A DNA stretch of 64,000 nucleotides from Moniliella sp. 'wahieum' (GCA_003971905.1 RSEE01000002.1:372001-436000), one strand, 5' to 3'. Positions 46,579 through 58,612 are shown, numbered from the stretch's first letter. The notes: a model not told the origin generated them from the letters alone. Numbers and translations: made by a program.

Positions 46579-48572
46579 TTAGCTCTGGGAGGGGAAGAGG
46601 TTGTTCATATCAAAACCAAAGGGGAGAAAGCTGTCTTGCGGGGTGGAGGACTTGTCGGTAGAGCCCACCTGAGTTTGAGCAGGTGAAAGCGGCTGGATCG
46701 GACCCGTGGCCGCACCTGCCGGCGTGGTGGCAGAGCTCATATCGAGCGAGGGGAAACGCGCCCAGGTGGCGTCGTCCGAAGGGGCGAAAAACGTCGTTCA
46801 TGCCCAGCGAACGTAACAATGCATCTGACTGGTTCTGACTCTCTGTCAGAGCGGGGGGCGAAGTGAGAGACGAAGGGTCAGAGGGCACGGAGGTTGTCGA
46901 GTCCAGAGCTGAGGGGGCCGACGACGCAGGGCTATCGCCCGTGGGCGGAGGCGGAGAGCAGGCTTGTTCCACGCCACTTCCGATCCCGCCGGCGGCAACA
47001 AGGCCCCCAGCGACAACTCGTCCAACCCCAACCCCAACCTCAACCCTTGGCTCGGCGTCCTATGGCCCGAATCGGGATACGGGGACGAAATTCCATCGGC
47101 ATGCATCTGGGCCAGAGCAAGCGGATTGAATCTCATCTCGGCCAAAGGAGCGGGAGGGGGATAGGGCCCCGGCCCTGCCGGTGTCGCGATGCCACTGGCA
47201 GCTTGCGATCCACCCTGGGCCAGCGGTTGTTTTCTGGCTGAAGCGCCGTCATTCGCATCGAGCCCAGGGATGCTTGGGAACGACGGGGCTGGGTGGGGAT
47301 CCGGGGCGGCTAGAGGGACGCGAAGGGTGGGACGAACGGTCCCCGCCCACTTGGTGGCCAGATGGATTATGAGCCCGGCCGCTGCCCTCGCGGCGATGGC
47401 CCAGGGCACTGGAAGAACGGGATGGGTGCGCAGAGGGGTGGCTGTGACCGACGTGGAGGGAGGGCTGGAGCACACCTTGTTGCTTGTGGGCGGTGGAAAG
47501 ACGTCCTGAACGGTACAGTTCTTGCGCTTCCTCACTTAATGTCCACCATGAACCTTTACCTGCCGCGGAAGCTGGCCTAGGCACCTTGACAAACAAGTTG
47601 CTCTTGATTGAGAGCGTGGACTTGATGCGGTTTTTGACACGCGCCTGGGAAGCAGAGGGGACGGGTCAGTCGAGGCCAAAGTGGAGAGAACGACACAGGG
47701 AATGAATGAGAAGGGTTGACTACCTACCTCCCAGTCCTTGCCACTTGCCCATTCGTTGATCTCTGGAAACTTTTGGCACATGCCATGAAACAGGTCCTGG
47801 ATCACCAAACGATGCTGCGGCGATTCAGCAATCGTGGCACAGATCATGTCCGACCAGATCAGTCGTTTGCCATTGACATAAAGGGGAATTGCGTGGCCCA
47901 TGAGCCTGGGTGGAAGGTGGCAAGGGTTGGGCCTGTGCTTGAGTTGGGCCTTGGCCAGTGGTGCCCTGCGCGGCACCAGGCTGGGAAGCAGGCGGTGCAA
48001 TGGGAGAAAAGGCGAAGGAGGGGTCAAAGAGCCGAGGCCCATCCCCGGGGTCGAGAAGCCAGTGTGGGCCAAGTAGCGGGCGCCTGATCCGTTGGGGCTG
48101 CTGGCACCAGATGCGGGGACAGAGATGCCACTGGGTGTGGCGCTCGAGGGGGGGATCTGGCGCGGGGCAAGAGGCGTGCCGCTGGCAGCAGCAAAGCGGG
48201 CAAGCTGGTCGTGAAGGTAGGCCAAAGTCGCGTTGGTGGTCGCAGTGGCAGCCAGATTGGGAGCGGGGTGGAGGAGATGGGCGGGCGGGGGGGGTGGGAC
48301 CCAGGCACGGGGCCTACAAAGTTGGCCGTGGCTGGGAAGGGGGCAGGGGGCGGGGAAGGAAGAGGCAGGCGCCGACGCTATTCCAGGGGGCGAGGCGGGG
48401 CCGGAAGCAGGGGCGGGCATGGCGGCTGGGGCGCCAAGGGGAAAAACGCAGCAGGCAGGCCCGGCGGCGGAGGCGGGAGGGGGGACATGGCGGGTGGTGC
48501 GCCGGGGATGGATGCCCAGGGCGGGGGCATGCCGGGAGGCAGGATGGGCAGCAGCGGCTGCGGAGGGTTCAT
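46579..48572 (-). CDS. forkhead-like transcription factor
   Basis: Start ATG 48572 (MNPPQPLLPILPPGMPPPW), a long Pro/Ala-rich N-terminus crossing a frame break near 48425, then the domain: IPLYVNGKRLIWSDMICATI, SPQHRLVIQDLFHGMCQKFP, EINEWASGKDWE, intron 47645-47727 (83 nt), ARVKNRIKSTLSIKSNLFVK, VPRPASAAGKGSWWTLSEEA. The last block (FVKVPRP...GKGSWWTL) and the I-x-LF...KFP order are forkhead hallmarks, but the recognition helix has IKSTLSI where classical members have IRHNLSL. C-terminal half is a Ser/Pro-rich putative activation region, ending FGFDMNNLFPSQS at 46579 after two frame breaks (near 46970 and 46785). About 637 aa. DNA specificity and role unknown. Confidence 0.78.
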
Positions 48573-48704
48573 GAGATGAGGGAGGGCGCGGGGCGGTGGA
48601 GGGGGTGGCGTGGGCGAGGCGGTGGGGAGAAGAGGGCGGCGCGGAGGGAGATGGGTGCGATGGGGGTGGGGGTGGGGGTGGAGGGCAGCGCTGGGCGCTG
48701 ATCG

Positions 48705-49203
48705 ATGGCCGATGACTATGATGATGATGCTCACGCCTGGGGGCAGCCAGCCCGCCGCACTGTCTGGTATGTCATCGACCAGCGCCCTCATCTCAGCTCC
48801 AGGCCCTCCGGGCTGAGCCCCAGCGCCTCCTATGCTCTCTCCCAACATCTCCCCCATCGAGGATCCCCAGCCTCAGCGACGCAGTCTCAGCAGCCTCAGC
48901 CGCAGGCCAACGCCAGCGCCCAGCCGCCCAGCAGTCCCCATGGATCTGACGGTCAGGACGTTCAGTAATGCCTCCAGTTGCAAGGAGATCCACGCACTGC
49001 GGACAGGCACATCCCCCTATTTCCAACAACAGACGCCGAAAGTCGCGCCCCTGTCCACACCCACGCTGCGCGAGACCGACCCCAGCATATGCAGCATGTT
49101 GACCATACGCCCCCTCGATACACTCACTCTCGTCACGTCAATCCCCCTAGAGGCCGCAGAGCAGCGCAGAGGATGGTCGATGTTCGATGTCAATACTCAC
49201 TGA
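48705..49203 (+). CDS. hypothetical protein
   Basis: ATG at 48705 opens MADDYDDDAHAWGQPARRTV followed by WYVIDQRPHLSSRP and a Gln/Pro/Ser-rich stretch to a stop near 48968; an overlapping frame (48832-49203) continues with CKEIHALRTGTSPYFQQQ and PLDTLTLVTSIPLEA. The two may be one gene split by a frame break, divergent from the forkhead gene by 132 bp. I recognise no domain. It could be non-coding. Confidence 0.3.
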
Positions 49204-50872
49204 GCCTGGATCAGCTTATCCGCCGTTCAGCCCAGGCAAGCACGCAGATGGCCAAAACCCACATCCATCCAGCCCATGCCATGTGCCAGCAGATGCCAGC
49301 CCATCGCCCCGTGGGGATGTACCACAACGTCACATGTCAGCATGTCACATGCAACTCACACGCCAGCATATTACCTGCTAGATCACAGCATATGTCACCT
49401 GGTCACAATCATTGAATCAGTCGATCAGCTTGCTTCGCCGGCCACCGATCATATCGTGACCAGTCGTCGCATCTCTCACCTAGCAAGTGCCTCCCCCTCC
49501 CTCCCCGCTGCCTCATGGAGATGTGGTGATTCACTGGCGAGAAGGACTAGAGGAAAGGGAGATACACGGATTGGATACTGGCCTCTATAGGCAGACTGTG
49601 GAGATGTGGATATAACTGTATCTCAAAACTAGGAAGGGCGTGTGCATAGAGTGGCAAAGAAAGTAATAGCAAAGAAAAAAGTGATTATCGAAGAGAGAAA
49701 GTGGATAACAAGTTCTCCCACTGGCGGTAGGCATCACGCTAGGGGACTCGCATGTCACATGTAGAAAGTGGCATTCTCAACAATCCTGTGAACCTTGGGC
49801 CTCCTTCAAGGATAGGGCCAACAAGTCATGTATATAGGCAGAAGACACTATGAGGTCGATGGTAACGAGAACGAGAGATGGACAATTTAAGTGAAGGGCT
49901 GGACCTGAGAGGAAGTATACGCCGCGTTCTTTATTGTACAGCATCCGGGCACGATGGAGAGGTGCACTGTGTGTGGCGCCGCAACGAGGACGCTTGCTGG
50001 CAGTATACATCTTCGCTGTTTATTGATGAAGCACAAGTATATATACCGGGGACCAGTTACCGGGGTTACTACTGATTGGTTACTGATTTCCTCTGGGCCA
50101 GAGAGCTGAGACGCTGAGGCGCTGAGGGTGATACGCTGATGGCCCTTGCCACCTATCAGCAATTACCGGAATGCAGTCTTAAGACGCAGTGCTATGGATA
50201 GTAAATAGAGAGGGTAGATACCAGGATCGGTGCAGAACCCACACGCCAAATACTTTGGACCAAGAACGCGTGCGGTGCAGGTTCCTTAATAGCACGTACA
50301 ATGCCCAACACGGCAACCAACAACCAACGAGAGGGACAAGAGTGCCAGAGAACGAGAAGGAATGTGAATGGGCGCGAGCGGCGAGGAGGGCTCGACTAGG
50401 GTGGCGAATGAGTAAGGCACGCCCTGCACATGCAAGCATAATAGGTGTAGTATGCTTCACTTCCGCGCCCATTGTAGTAGGGTGGGGAGGGGAAAGGAAG
50501 ACGGGATGACCGGTCATGATTGGGCAGTAGTTCCTAATTAAGCTAGAATGCAGTGAGACGGCAGGTCAAGGTAAGAGCGATTGCAACAGAAGCAGGCGCA
50601 TGTCGAGGGAGATCCGGGGTGGAGACAAGGGGGGTGGAGGGGGTCACAGCATACAGGAACCAAAAGAGCAGTGATGCGGACGGGTAGGAAACCAAACCAG
50701 AGATGGGGAGAAAAGGAAAAGAAAAAGGAAAAAGAAAAGAGCGCAGGATAAGGTGGCAGAGGATGGGGTTCAAGTGGACGTCTATTATTCAGTGCGTGCT
50801 TTTGCACGTTGGTCAGACCACCGACAGCAGCGCCGCTCCGCCGATATAAGCCGCCGCAGGATCGCCAGAAGC
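49204..50872. other. intergenic, no supported gene
   Basis: AT-richer than average. TCACATG/CATGTGA words recur (49336-49352, 49390, 49750) and a GCTGAGACGCTGAGGCGCTG direct repeat lies at 50106-50125. No gene seen. Confidence 0.45.
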
Positions 50873-53250
50873 TCAGCCCCGTCCTGGAAGTATCTGTCTC
50901 GGAAATTCGTCCCGTGGGGGCCACAGCAGGGTCTTGCCATGTGGTGTCCCAGAACGTGGTGGAGCCCGATGCTGGACGGGACCAGAGCCCTTTTTGAGGC
51001 AAGAGGAGGGATGCGCTTCCGTCGTCGTAAAACATATTCATCCAGCGAAACATGGCGGGCGGCGAAAAGAGAAGGTAGTAGTACTTGAACGTCTCGGCAA
51101 ATACAAACGACTCCATCGAGTCCTTCTTGGTGACAGGCCAGCTGTTAACGTTACGGATTTGGGCAAATCCAGAGGGCGTCATGGAATGCGTCACCCACGA
51201 GGCAAACATTTGCCACCCACGTTCTTGCCAGATCGCCTCGCCCGTCAAACGGTACATGTAGAGTACACTCTCAATTGTCTCGCCGACCCTTGTACTCATC
51301 GTTGGCGCGACGTACGCCCACTTGTGGGTGGCCGCGTGCAGGACCATGGGTAGGAGCCAGATTGGGCTGGCCCGGTTCGGCCGCAGCAGGGGGGGTGGTC
51401 AGACGCTCATGCCGGTCGTGGTCATCGGTGCGGTAAAAAATGACCTCCTCAGGACCTAGGCCTGAAATGGTCGAGTTGTACGCCCAGTAACAGGATTCGG
51501 TCACGCGCTGTGCGGCAGCCAGATCCCTCACGCCCCGCGAAGGAAGCAAACGAGCTCCGAGACCCAGCATACCACCAGCAAAGCAGGCAAGGTGCTCGAG
51601 GACGGGGCGCAGCGAGCTGTTGGGTCCCCGAAGCACGCCTGGGATGAAAAGGGGCGTGTTAGGCACCGTCTTGATCTCACCCATCAGAGCCAAGTGAGCA
51701 TCGTCCATGGCCTGGGAATAGGTTGTATGGTACAAGTCCAATCGCCCACCGAGAAGAGCATGTCCCTTAATTAGGTATTCGTAGTACGAATCGGCCATTC
51801 CTCCAAACGAAAAGAGCCCGAGGACGCGGCCGACTCGGGGAGAATGTAGGTGGGAAGAAGGGTGCCCGTGCGTTCGGGACGCTTGCCAAACGACATGGAT
51901 GCCGACACGTTGCGCGCAATCCAGTCCGAAGCACGGTGCACGACTTCAAAGTAGGTCTGGTTGCCGGTGATTTGGTACAAGCGAGTAAACTCGAGAAGCA
52001 AGCTTCCCGCTTCCGCCAATACCACCCTGCCAGCCGCAGCGGGTACCACCGTCTTGCCCGGTTGAAGCCGACCGATGGGGACGCCGCTCAAAGTGTTAAA
52101 AGCAGGGAGGATGAGCTGGGCCAGCTCTTCCGCGCGACGCAGCATCAGGTCATCGCCACTCAAGTCGTGTGCACTGAGCAGACCGCCAAGGTAGCGGATG
52201 GCTGTCTCAAAGACGGGGATGCGGCCATCGGCACGGCCATACGCGCTGCGCCCACCACTGACCAGCGTAAAATCAATGTCCCTCACATGCTGGCGTGCAT
52301 ACGAATAGTCCCTCGGCAGACCCATGACCAGCAGCGTGTCCAGCGTATCGACAATGGTCGCGCCCCACCCGTTGAACGGGTCGGCACTGCCATTGGTCAC
52401 AGGGGTAGCTCATCGTGACCCCAAGCATGCGCCTTGTAGCCTTCCCAGGACCGAATGAATGCGTTGCGCACCATCTTCTGTCGCCAGGCAAGCGTCTCGG
52501 CGCGTTTCTCCGACACGAGGCCGCCGCCATGCAGGCTGGGCTGCGGGAAAGGGGTGGATGCGGGGCAGAGGGTCTTTGCTCTGGGCGAGCTGGTGGGCTG
52601 GCATGTGCCAGCCTTGGTACCGGGTGCCATTGCGGAAGTCGGGGCGGGGGATCTGGCTGGCGGGGTTGTCGGCATCCTCAAAGCGGGTGCGGCTGGCCTG
52701 GAGGGGGGGTCCCAGCTGTAGGGCGTCCAGACTGTGGAAGGCACGGGGGGCGCGGGGCGGGGGCGGGCAGGGGGGCGGGTGGGTGGCGGGTGCTCGAGAA
52801 GGGCGAGGAGGTCGGGTGGGATCTGGCCGGCGTGGGGGTTGGCGTGGGGATAGAAGAGGGGGAGGTCGACGTGGGCGGTGTGGGCGTACTGGGGGGGGAA
52901 GGCAGAGGGGTGGAGCGGAGGCACATCGACCGCGTCGGTGAGGAGCTCTTCGTCGTCGGCGGGGTCAAAGCCGGCGACGAGAGGGCGGTAGGGCAGCGGC
53001 GGGGGTGGCGGCGGGGGGACGGGGGCGGCGGCGGGAGCGGGGCGAGGGGGGGAGCGGGGTGAATGCGTCGGCGGGAGGGGGTGGGGCGGGCGGAGGTAGT
53101 AGAGGGGCAGTGCGAGGCCGCGGCGGCGGCCAGGGCCAGCAGGGCGACGCGCAGGCGGCGGGAGCGGGCAGGCGGCGGGGCAGGCGCGATGGGGTAGCTG
53201 CGCCACTGGCCGGGCTGCTGCAGCGGCAGATATCCTCCGTGCTGGCGCAT
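50873..53250 (-). CDS. GH47 alpha-1,2-mannosidase (ER mannosidase I type)
   Basis: Removes alpha-1,2-linked mannose from N-glycans in the ER/Golgi. Type II topology: ATG 53250 (MRQHGGYLPLQQPGQWRSYP), then a short signal anchor RLRVALLALAAAAA and a Pro-rich stem. Catalytic domain: VRNAFIRSWEGYKAHAWGHD, DPFNGWGATIVDTLDTLLVM, IRYLGGLLSAHDLSGD, LLEFTRLYQITGNQTYF, DSYYEYLIKGHALLGG, HLACFAGGMLGLGARLL, ESFVFAETFKYYYLLFS and finally SLDEYVL with TTEAHP, all family-typical. About 790 aa, longer than yeast Mns1 (549), mostly stem. Frame breaks lie near 53110, 52400, 51800 (a TTTT run one short), 51330 and 51020. The stop at 50873 follows the last break and is less certain. Divergent from the carrier gene. 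Confidence 0.88.
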
Positions 53251-54208
53251 GGCCGGATGCTGTTGCTGCGGGCCGTCGGTGCCGCTGCAGATGCGCTGGT
53301 GCTGGTGCTGGTGGGGGTGCCCGTCGAGTATAGCGCCTGGTGGGGGTGGCTGCCGAGGCTGCCGCATGTGGCCTGTGGCGCCGTGGCAGTGGGGCAGCGA
53401 GCAGGTACTGCCCCGTGCAGCCCAGTGCAGCCCCGTGCTGCCAAGAACGGCCGAGTCACCGGTCACCGCTGACCTGCAAGCGTCAACAGCAGCACGGGGC
53501 CTGTGCCGCCGCGCGTGGTGGATCGCTGGCTGGGCGGGCACAGGCGCAGTGTTGGCAGCGGTCGTGTGTGTCGGCAGGCGCGGCGGGGCGGCGGCTACGT
53601 GGCGGGTTCCTGCCCAGTGCCGAGCAGCGCCCTGCTTAGCTCGCCTACCGCACCGTCCCGCCCAACGCCAAGCCATGTGATCCGGTGCGGGCAGCCCAGC
53701 GCAGCAGCATGAGGCGCCCGGCGCCCCAGACAGCACCGGATGGCCCTGGCCTCGTGGGGATTGGCTTGCCTCGCTCCCCCTCTCGCTCACTCGCCCTCGA
53801 TCCCCGGCGCACAACCGCCTTACGTCCGCGTCACCCATTGCATCACCTGTCGCCAGATGGGCCCGCCCGGAACCGTCGCCCTGGGGGCGGAATCCATCCA
53901 CCATCACACCCCACATCACACGGCCCAGGCCCAGCGGGAGAAATGCAACATTCAGAGGCGCGTATTCGGCACCCATTTCAAACGTGGCATGACGCACACC
54001 GGCAGCCGCCTGACCGGGCCCGGTGAGCACGTGAGCTGGCTGGCCCGGCGGACTGGACTCGGCGCGGAAGAAGAGCGGCTGCCCGCAGAAACGCGGCAGG
54101 CAGGCCCGGCATGGCCAAGTCGTCCAGAAACGGCGCGGCAGGTCTTGGGGCGCAGCGCCTCGTTCGTCCTCCCCGATCCTCCTCCACCGGCCATCTCCTC
54201 CCGATCCG
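53251..54208. other. divergent promoter region, GH47 / carrier
   Basis: 958 bp of GC-rich sequence (CAGTGCAGCCC-type short repeats near 53415-53440). No supported gene. Confidence 0.45.
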
Positions 54209-55416
54209 ATGCCGCCCGCCTCCTCGGCTGCCCAGCCAGCCCCAGCCTTTTTCCGCAGCGCGGCCTACGACCAGGCTGTTGCTGGCATGGGCGCCGGCGT
54301 GGCAGCAACCGTCACCCTCAACCCCCTCGACCTGGTCAAAGTCAAGTTCCAAGTCGACACCTCCCCCGTCCGACCCCTCTTCCAGCCCATGCCCTTCTCC
54401 TCAGCCCCGCTTCCTACCAGGATACGCAGTGCCGCAGTCAACGTGCTTACCGGCGGCCGCATCGGGCGCGACATGGCCCGTTCCCTTCGCACCATTGTGC
54501 GCGAACAGGGCGTGGCAGGCTTGTACCGCGGCCTGGCCACCAACGTGGTGGGCAACTCGGTTAGTTGGGGATTGTACTTTCTCTGGTTCGTCCCTCTCCC
54601 CTTCTCGCCTCTCCCTTTCTCCCATCCAAATTTGCATCCCTTTCCTCAGTGTTCTGACGTGTGGGTGCATGTGGGTGGCAGGTACACACAGATGAAAGCG
54701 CTTCTCTCCCACGGCGACGAGAGGGTCAAGCTCTCCCCAGGCCAGCACATGCTCGCTGCCAGCATCAGTGGCTGTGCCAGCGCTTGGATCACCAACCCGA
54801 TCTGGGTCGTCAAAGTACGCATGTTTGCCAATGCGCCGCCGGCGCGGGTAGTGCAGGGACAACAGTGAGCAAGGTGCCTGTCTATTCGGGGTTGCTGGAT
54901 GGATTAAGCTCGATCTACCGCACCGAGGGCGTACGGGGCTGGTATCGTGGAGCGGGCCTGAGTATGCTGGGTGTCAGCAATGCCGCCATCCAGTTTACCG
55001 TGTACGAATCGCTAAAGCGTTGGCGCAGTACGGTCCATGTTCGTCGTCAAGGCGGCAGTGTCGACGGCCTATCGGAAGCCGGGGTGAAACTGAGCAACGT
55101 AGAGTACATCTTGACTTCGGGCGCGAGCAAGTTGGTTGCTGTCTTGACCACCTATCCGTACCAAGTTGTCCGCAGCCGCGTGCAAAACCATTCGGTCGAC
55201 CACCAGTTCATTGATGCCCTCTCCACCATCCGCTCTACCTGGCACCGCGAAGGCGGCATACGCGCTTTTTACAAGGGCCTCACTGCCAACTGCATTCGAG
55301 TCTTGCCTTCTACCTGCATCACCTTTGTTGTGTACGAACAGATTGCTTGGTTCCTCCGCACCGCCGCTACCCACCGAACACGTCCTGGCTCTGGCGACAG
55401 CGTCTCTTCTCTCTAA
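54209..55416 (+). CDS. FLX1: mitochondrial carrier, FAD/folate transporter type (FLX1 / SLC25A32)
   Basis: Inner-membrane carrier expected to exchange FAD or a folate with the matrix. Three carrier repeats with signatures NPLDLVKVKF, NPIWVVKVRM and YPYQVVRSRV; the PIW and PYQ forms mark the FLX1/SLC25A32 branch rather than generic carriers. Also GLYRGLATNVVGNSVSWGLY, GVRGWYRGAGLSMLGVSNAA, IQFTVYESLKRW, AFYKGLTANCIRVLPSTCIT. Start ATG 54209 (MPPASSAAQPAPAFF). Intron 54586-54681 (96 nt, TTCTGACGT branch) joins LYFLW to YTQMKALL. One frame break near 54843, between NAPPA and GTTVSKVPVYSG. About 370 aa against ~310 in yeast. Convergent with TCF25. Confidence 0.88.
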
Positions 55417-55648
55417 TTGTCTTGCCTCTCCTGTCGACCCCTCCCCCGATACCATATCCTGGCATGTTCCTCCCCTGCTGGTGCTATGATCGATCCATGC
55501 ATCTCCACACATAGCGTTTTCTCTTTCTTTCGCGTGCGCGTCGGGCTCACACACCGATGACCACTCACCTGTGCCCAGGACATACATACATGCATGTACA
55601 CCCCACCTGAGCAGAGTCCGGGAGAAAGAGGAGGCGGCCTGTCCAGTC

Positions 55649-57816
55649 TCATCCCCTGAGCAGGAACTGTTCACTCAACTCGGTCCCGGGCGGTGGGTAA
55701 GGATCCAGCTCGCCCAAGATGCTCTGTTGTGGCTGCAGTTCGCGAGGGATCAGGGACTTGAAGAGGCGAGACAAGTCTTCAGGCAAGTCACTGACCACCA
55801 CATGGGTCAAAACGGCGTCCAAGCGTTTTTGCAGCACGGCCTCTGGCAATGGCGTTGCCGCATAGGGATGGAAACTGTGCTCATCCATCGTTGTGTCGCC
55901 CGGGGGATAGGCGTGGTCGAGACGCTGGGCAAGCCAGACTGCATTCGTACCCTCTTTCCACAAGGGAAGCATGCGGTGGGCATAAACCTGGGCCACCAGT
56001 TGCTCCATCAGCCCACCATCCTCCTCGGCCAAATCAGCTTCGTCCTTAATAGGCGAAAGGGAGGAGTGGTCGTGGGAGAGTGCGACCGAGGGCGCGTCCA
56101 CACCGTTTTTTTGCAAGATCAGCGCGGCAACCAAAGGGTGCTCTTTGATGGCTTCGTCCAACATGGTGTCCGCCACCGCCTGCGCCGAGGCATCCTTGCT
56201 GTTGGCCAACTTGTATGCCAGTGCCTTGGAGTACTGCCAGCCGGCATTCCAGCCCATGTCGACAATGCGTTCCCACAGCTGCGTCAGTTCCAAGAACCAG
56301 GTGAAGGAAGCAGTCTTGATGGCCAAAAATTCAATCCACAACACGATCGCATGTGGATCCTCATTGTCCAAGCCCAGAAGCAGCTTGGCCCACTCGAGAG
56401 CGGTGCGCCAGGTGCCCTTGTAGGTAAGGCAGTTGATGTACTTGTGGCCCGCGAGGGAAAAACGCACGCGATTCCGGGCTGCGGTACGTGACCCGAGGCA
56501 GCTCCTTGGCCGACGTCAACGCCGCGTGGAAACTAGGGATGGTAGCCCGTTCCATTGCATACAGAGCCTTCTCGAGGGACGAAGTGCGCAGCCCCAAATC
56601 GCCCTGCATCCGGCCCACCTCGGACAGTTGGAGGAGAGAATGGATGTGCCAGGGGTACTGGCCGACGAGGTTGTACAGTTGCGACAGATCGACAGCATGC
56701 ATCGCGGCAATGAATTCTACCTCGATCGCCTTGTACCCCGCGGACCAGAGCCACGAATAGCGCTTGCCCAGCGGCGTCTCAAACTCGGTCATCGACAGCC
56801 CCGCCGAACGACCCTGGAACGGAGGCCAGCCAAACTGGGGTTGGATCAAGACGCTCTTGTAGCGTTGTTCTGGTTCAAGATCCCTTGGAAATACCGTTTC
56901 TCCGCCGCCGCTTGCGCCGCCGACACGCCCGCTCGCGCCGCCGGGCCTTGCCGCTCATCGTGCGCCTGGTACGCCCGCACCGCCGCTGCGCCAAACGAGC
57001 GTGTCAGTTCTACCTGGGGGTCAAAGTTGCGAGCTTGGCACGCCAAATGTTCCTGCAGTGGTTGGTGCGCCTCCATGGCAAGAATCTCAGCCTCGGACAC
57101 GTGCGCACGCACAAAGTGCTGCCACAGTGACTCCTTGGCTTCGTCCGTCTCGGTGGGAGGAGGCGGAGGCGCTTTGGCTTTTTCCGAAGCAAGGAGAGCG
57201 TCAATTCGTCCATTGTCATCTCATCCGCTCGCTTCTTGGAGCCGGACTGACCGCCAGCTGAGGTCCGTTCGGCTTTTTGTTTGTTCTTTTTGTTCTTCTT
57301 CTTTTTGGATGTGCTCGGCGCAGGCGCGGCAACAGCAGAAGGAGTGGTAGGGACATCAGACGCCCCCCCCGCCCCTCGGCTCCAATCCATCCTCATGATC
57401 CAATGCATCTTCAAACTCCTCCTCTTCTCCGTCGGAACCAACCGTTTCAAGCGGTGGCGTTGATGGGGACAAGGGAGGTGCAGGAGGGCTGGGAAGCATC
57501 AGCGCTACCTGAAGCCCCCTTGTTCTTTTTCTTGTTTTTCTTCTTCTTGTTCTTGGACGTCGATGGCAAAGCACCATCTTCTTCCAGCAAGCTCAACTAT
57601 GGAGCGAGCAACGAACCAACCAAGGGAGGTCAGTCGCCGGAACGCACGCACTCCAACGGGGTCCCAACATACCGCCTCAAACGTACTCGCCAGGGTCTTG
57701 GGGGCGGCAGCCGGGGGCGCAGGTTCCGCAGCCAGCGTAGCTCCGCCCAGGTCAGACTGGAGCGCAGCAAGTGCCTCATGCTCGCGGGCTTCGCGCTTGG
57801 ACAAACGCTTTTGCAT
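55649..57816 (-). CDS. RQC1: TCF25 / RQC1 family protein
   Basis: In yeast Rqc1 works with Ltn1, Rqc2 and Cdc48 in ribosome-associated quality control of stalled nascent chains. Start ATG 57816: MQKRLSKREAREHEALAALQ. Intron 57597-57672 (76 nt, CGACTGAC branch, ATAG acceptor). Lys/Asn-rich basic tracts (KNKKKNKKKNKGAS; KKKKNKKNKQKAE) and an acidic patch DGEEEEFEDALDHEDG follow. The TCF25 domain: FGWPPFQGRSAGLSMTEF, YNLVGQYPWHIHSLLQLSEV, SLEKALYAMERATIPSFH, RVRFSLAGHKYINCLTYKGT, RTALEWAKLLLGLDNEDPHA, LAIKTASFTWFLELTQLWE. Stop at 55649. About 697 aa, normal. Frame breaks at roughly 57480, 57375, 57180, 56845 and 56470. Confidence 0.88.
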
Positions 57817-57914
57817 AGCTCGGTCAGGGATGGTGGCTGCTACTTTCGCAATCGATGGCCAAGGCGCAGTCTCAGTTTCTTGCGAACGCAGCCGAGTCCC
57901 TAGGCATTTCCCTC

Positions 57915-57959
57915 TTTTTTGTTTTTGTTTTTGTTTTTGTTTCGTTTTTTTTTTTTTTT
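57915..57959. repeat. poly(T) / TTTTTG tract
   Basis: Repeated TTTTTG ending in 13 T. On the TCF25 coding strand it is a poly(dA) tract about 100-140 bp upstream of its start, a common nucleosome-free promoter element. Confidence 0.8.
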
Positions 57960-58187
57960 AGGTGCTCTCCTTCCACCCTCAGGGCCTCATTGAATCTCCT
58001 TCCTTGGCAAAGGGCACAGCAGGAGCCCGAACGAAATTACCGCCGTCGGTCTTGATGAGCGCCAACAATATTATTCTTGCGTTTAACGTTTACAGCCCTT
58101 CCTTCCTTGCGCCTTCGCTACGGTTTGAGATCAATTGTTTTCTCTTTTACGTGGGGTTATACCCACCGCCTACTACCCAGAACATAT

Positions 58188-58282
58188 GGCATCGTGGTGT
58201 AGTTGGTTTATCACGTATCCTTAACACTGGTTCTGTGCCTGGTTAACGGATAAGGTCCCCGGTTCGAGCCCGGGCGGAGTCA
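58188..58282 (+). tRNA. tRNA-Val(AAC) with 20-nt intron
   Basis: Cloverleaf read by eye: acceptor GGCATCG (58188-58194) against CGGAGTC (58275-58281), D arm with GTTGG, anticodon stem TATCC/GGATA around loop TTAACAC giving anticodon AAC (58223-58225), T arm CCCGG-TTCGAGC-CCGGG, discriminator A 58282. The intron 58227-58246 follows base 37, the normal position. Mature length 75. Pairing 4-69 of the acceptor is A-A and 2-71 and 5-68 are G-U, so the acceptor stem is weak. B box GGTTCGAGCCC is canonical. Confidence 0.88.
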
Positions 58283-58283
58283 C

Positions 58284-58289
58284 TTTTTT
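58284..58289 (+). terminator. RNA polymerase III terminator
   Basis: Run of six T one base after the tRNA discriminator. Confidence 0.85.
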
Positions 58290-58612
58290 CGAGCGATCAA
58301 GTCTGCTTGGCCCATCGCACGCGTTGTTTATGCTAAGTCAACGCCCTGTCCGCTTCACTTTCGACCAGGCCTGTGTGGTCAAGTCTACCATCCCACATCC
58401 CGTCACAGTGAAGATCCAGCTGAAGAAAGATCAGAGACGAGTTGCTTCAGTTCCTTGTACTCCCTTATCTTCTTTCTCCCCCCTTGCCAATCTATGCATA
58501 CGCCCTTGGCTACCATACTTGAGCAGGTCTCTGTTGGGTGGCGCAGGAGAGAAGAAGTGCAGTGTATTAGAACAGAGAAACAGTCATGTGCGACGTTACG
58601 GCAATGTTTCCT

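Noticed and set aside
47958-48701. Gly/Arg-rich plus-strand open frame
   Set aside because: Shadow of the Pro-rich N-terminus of the forkhead gene on the other strand.
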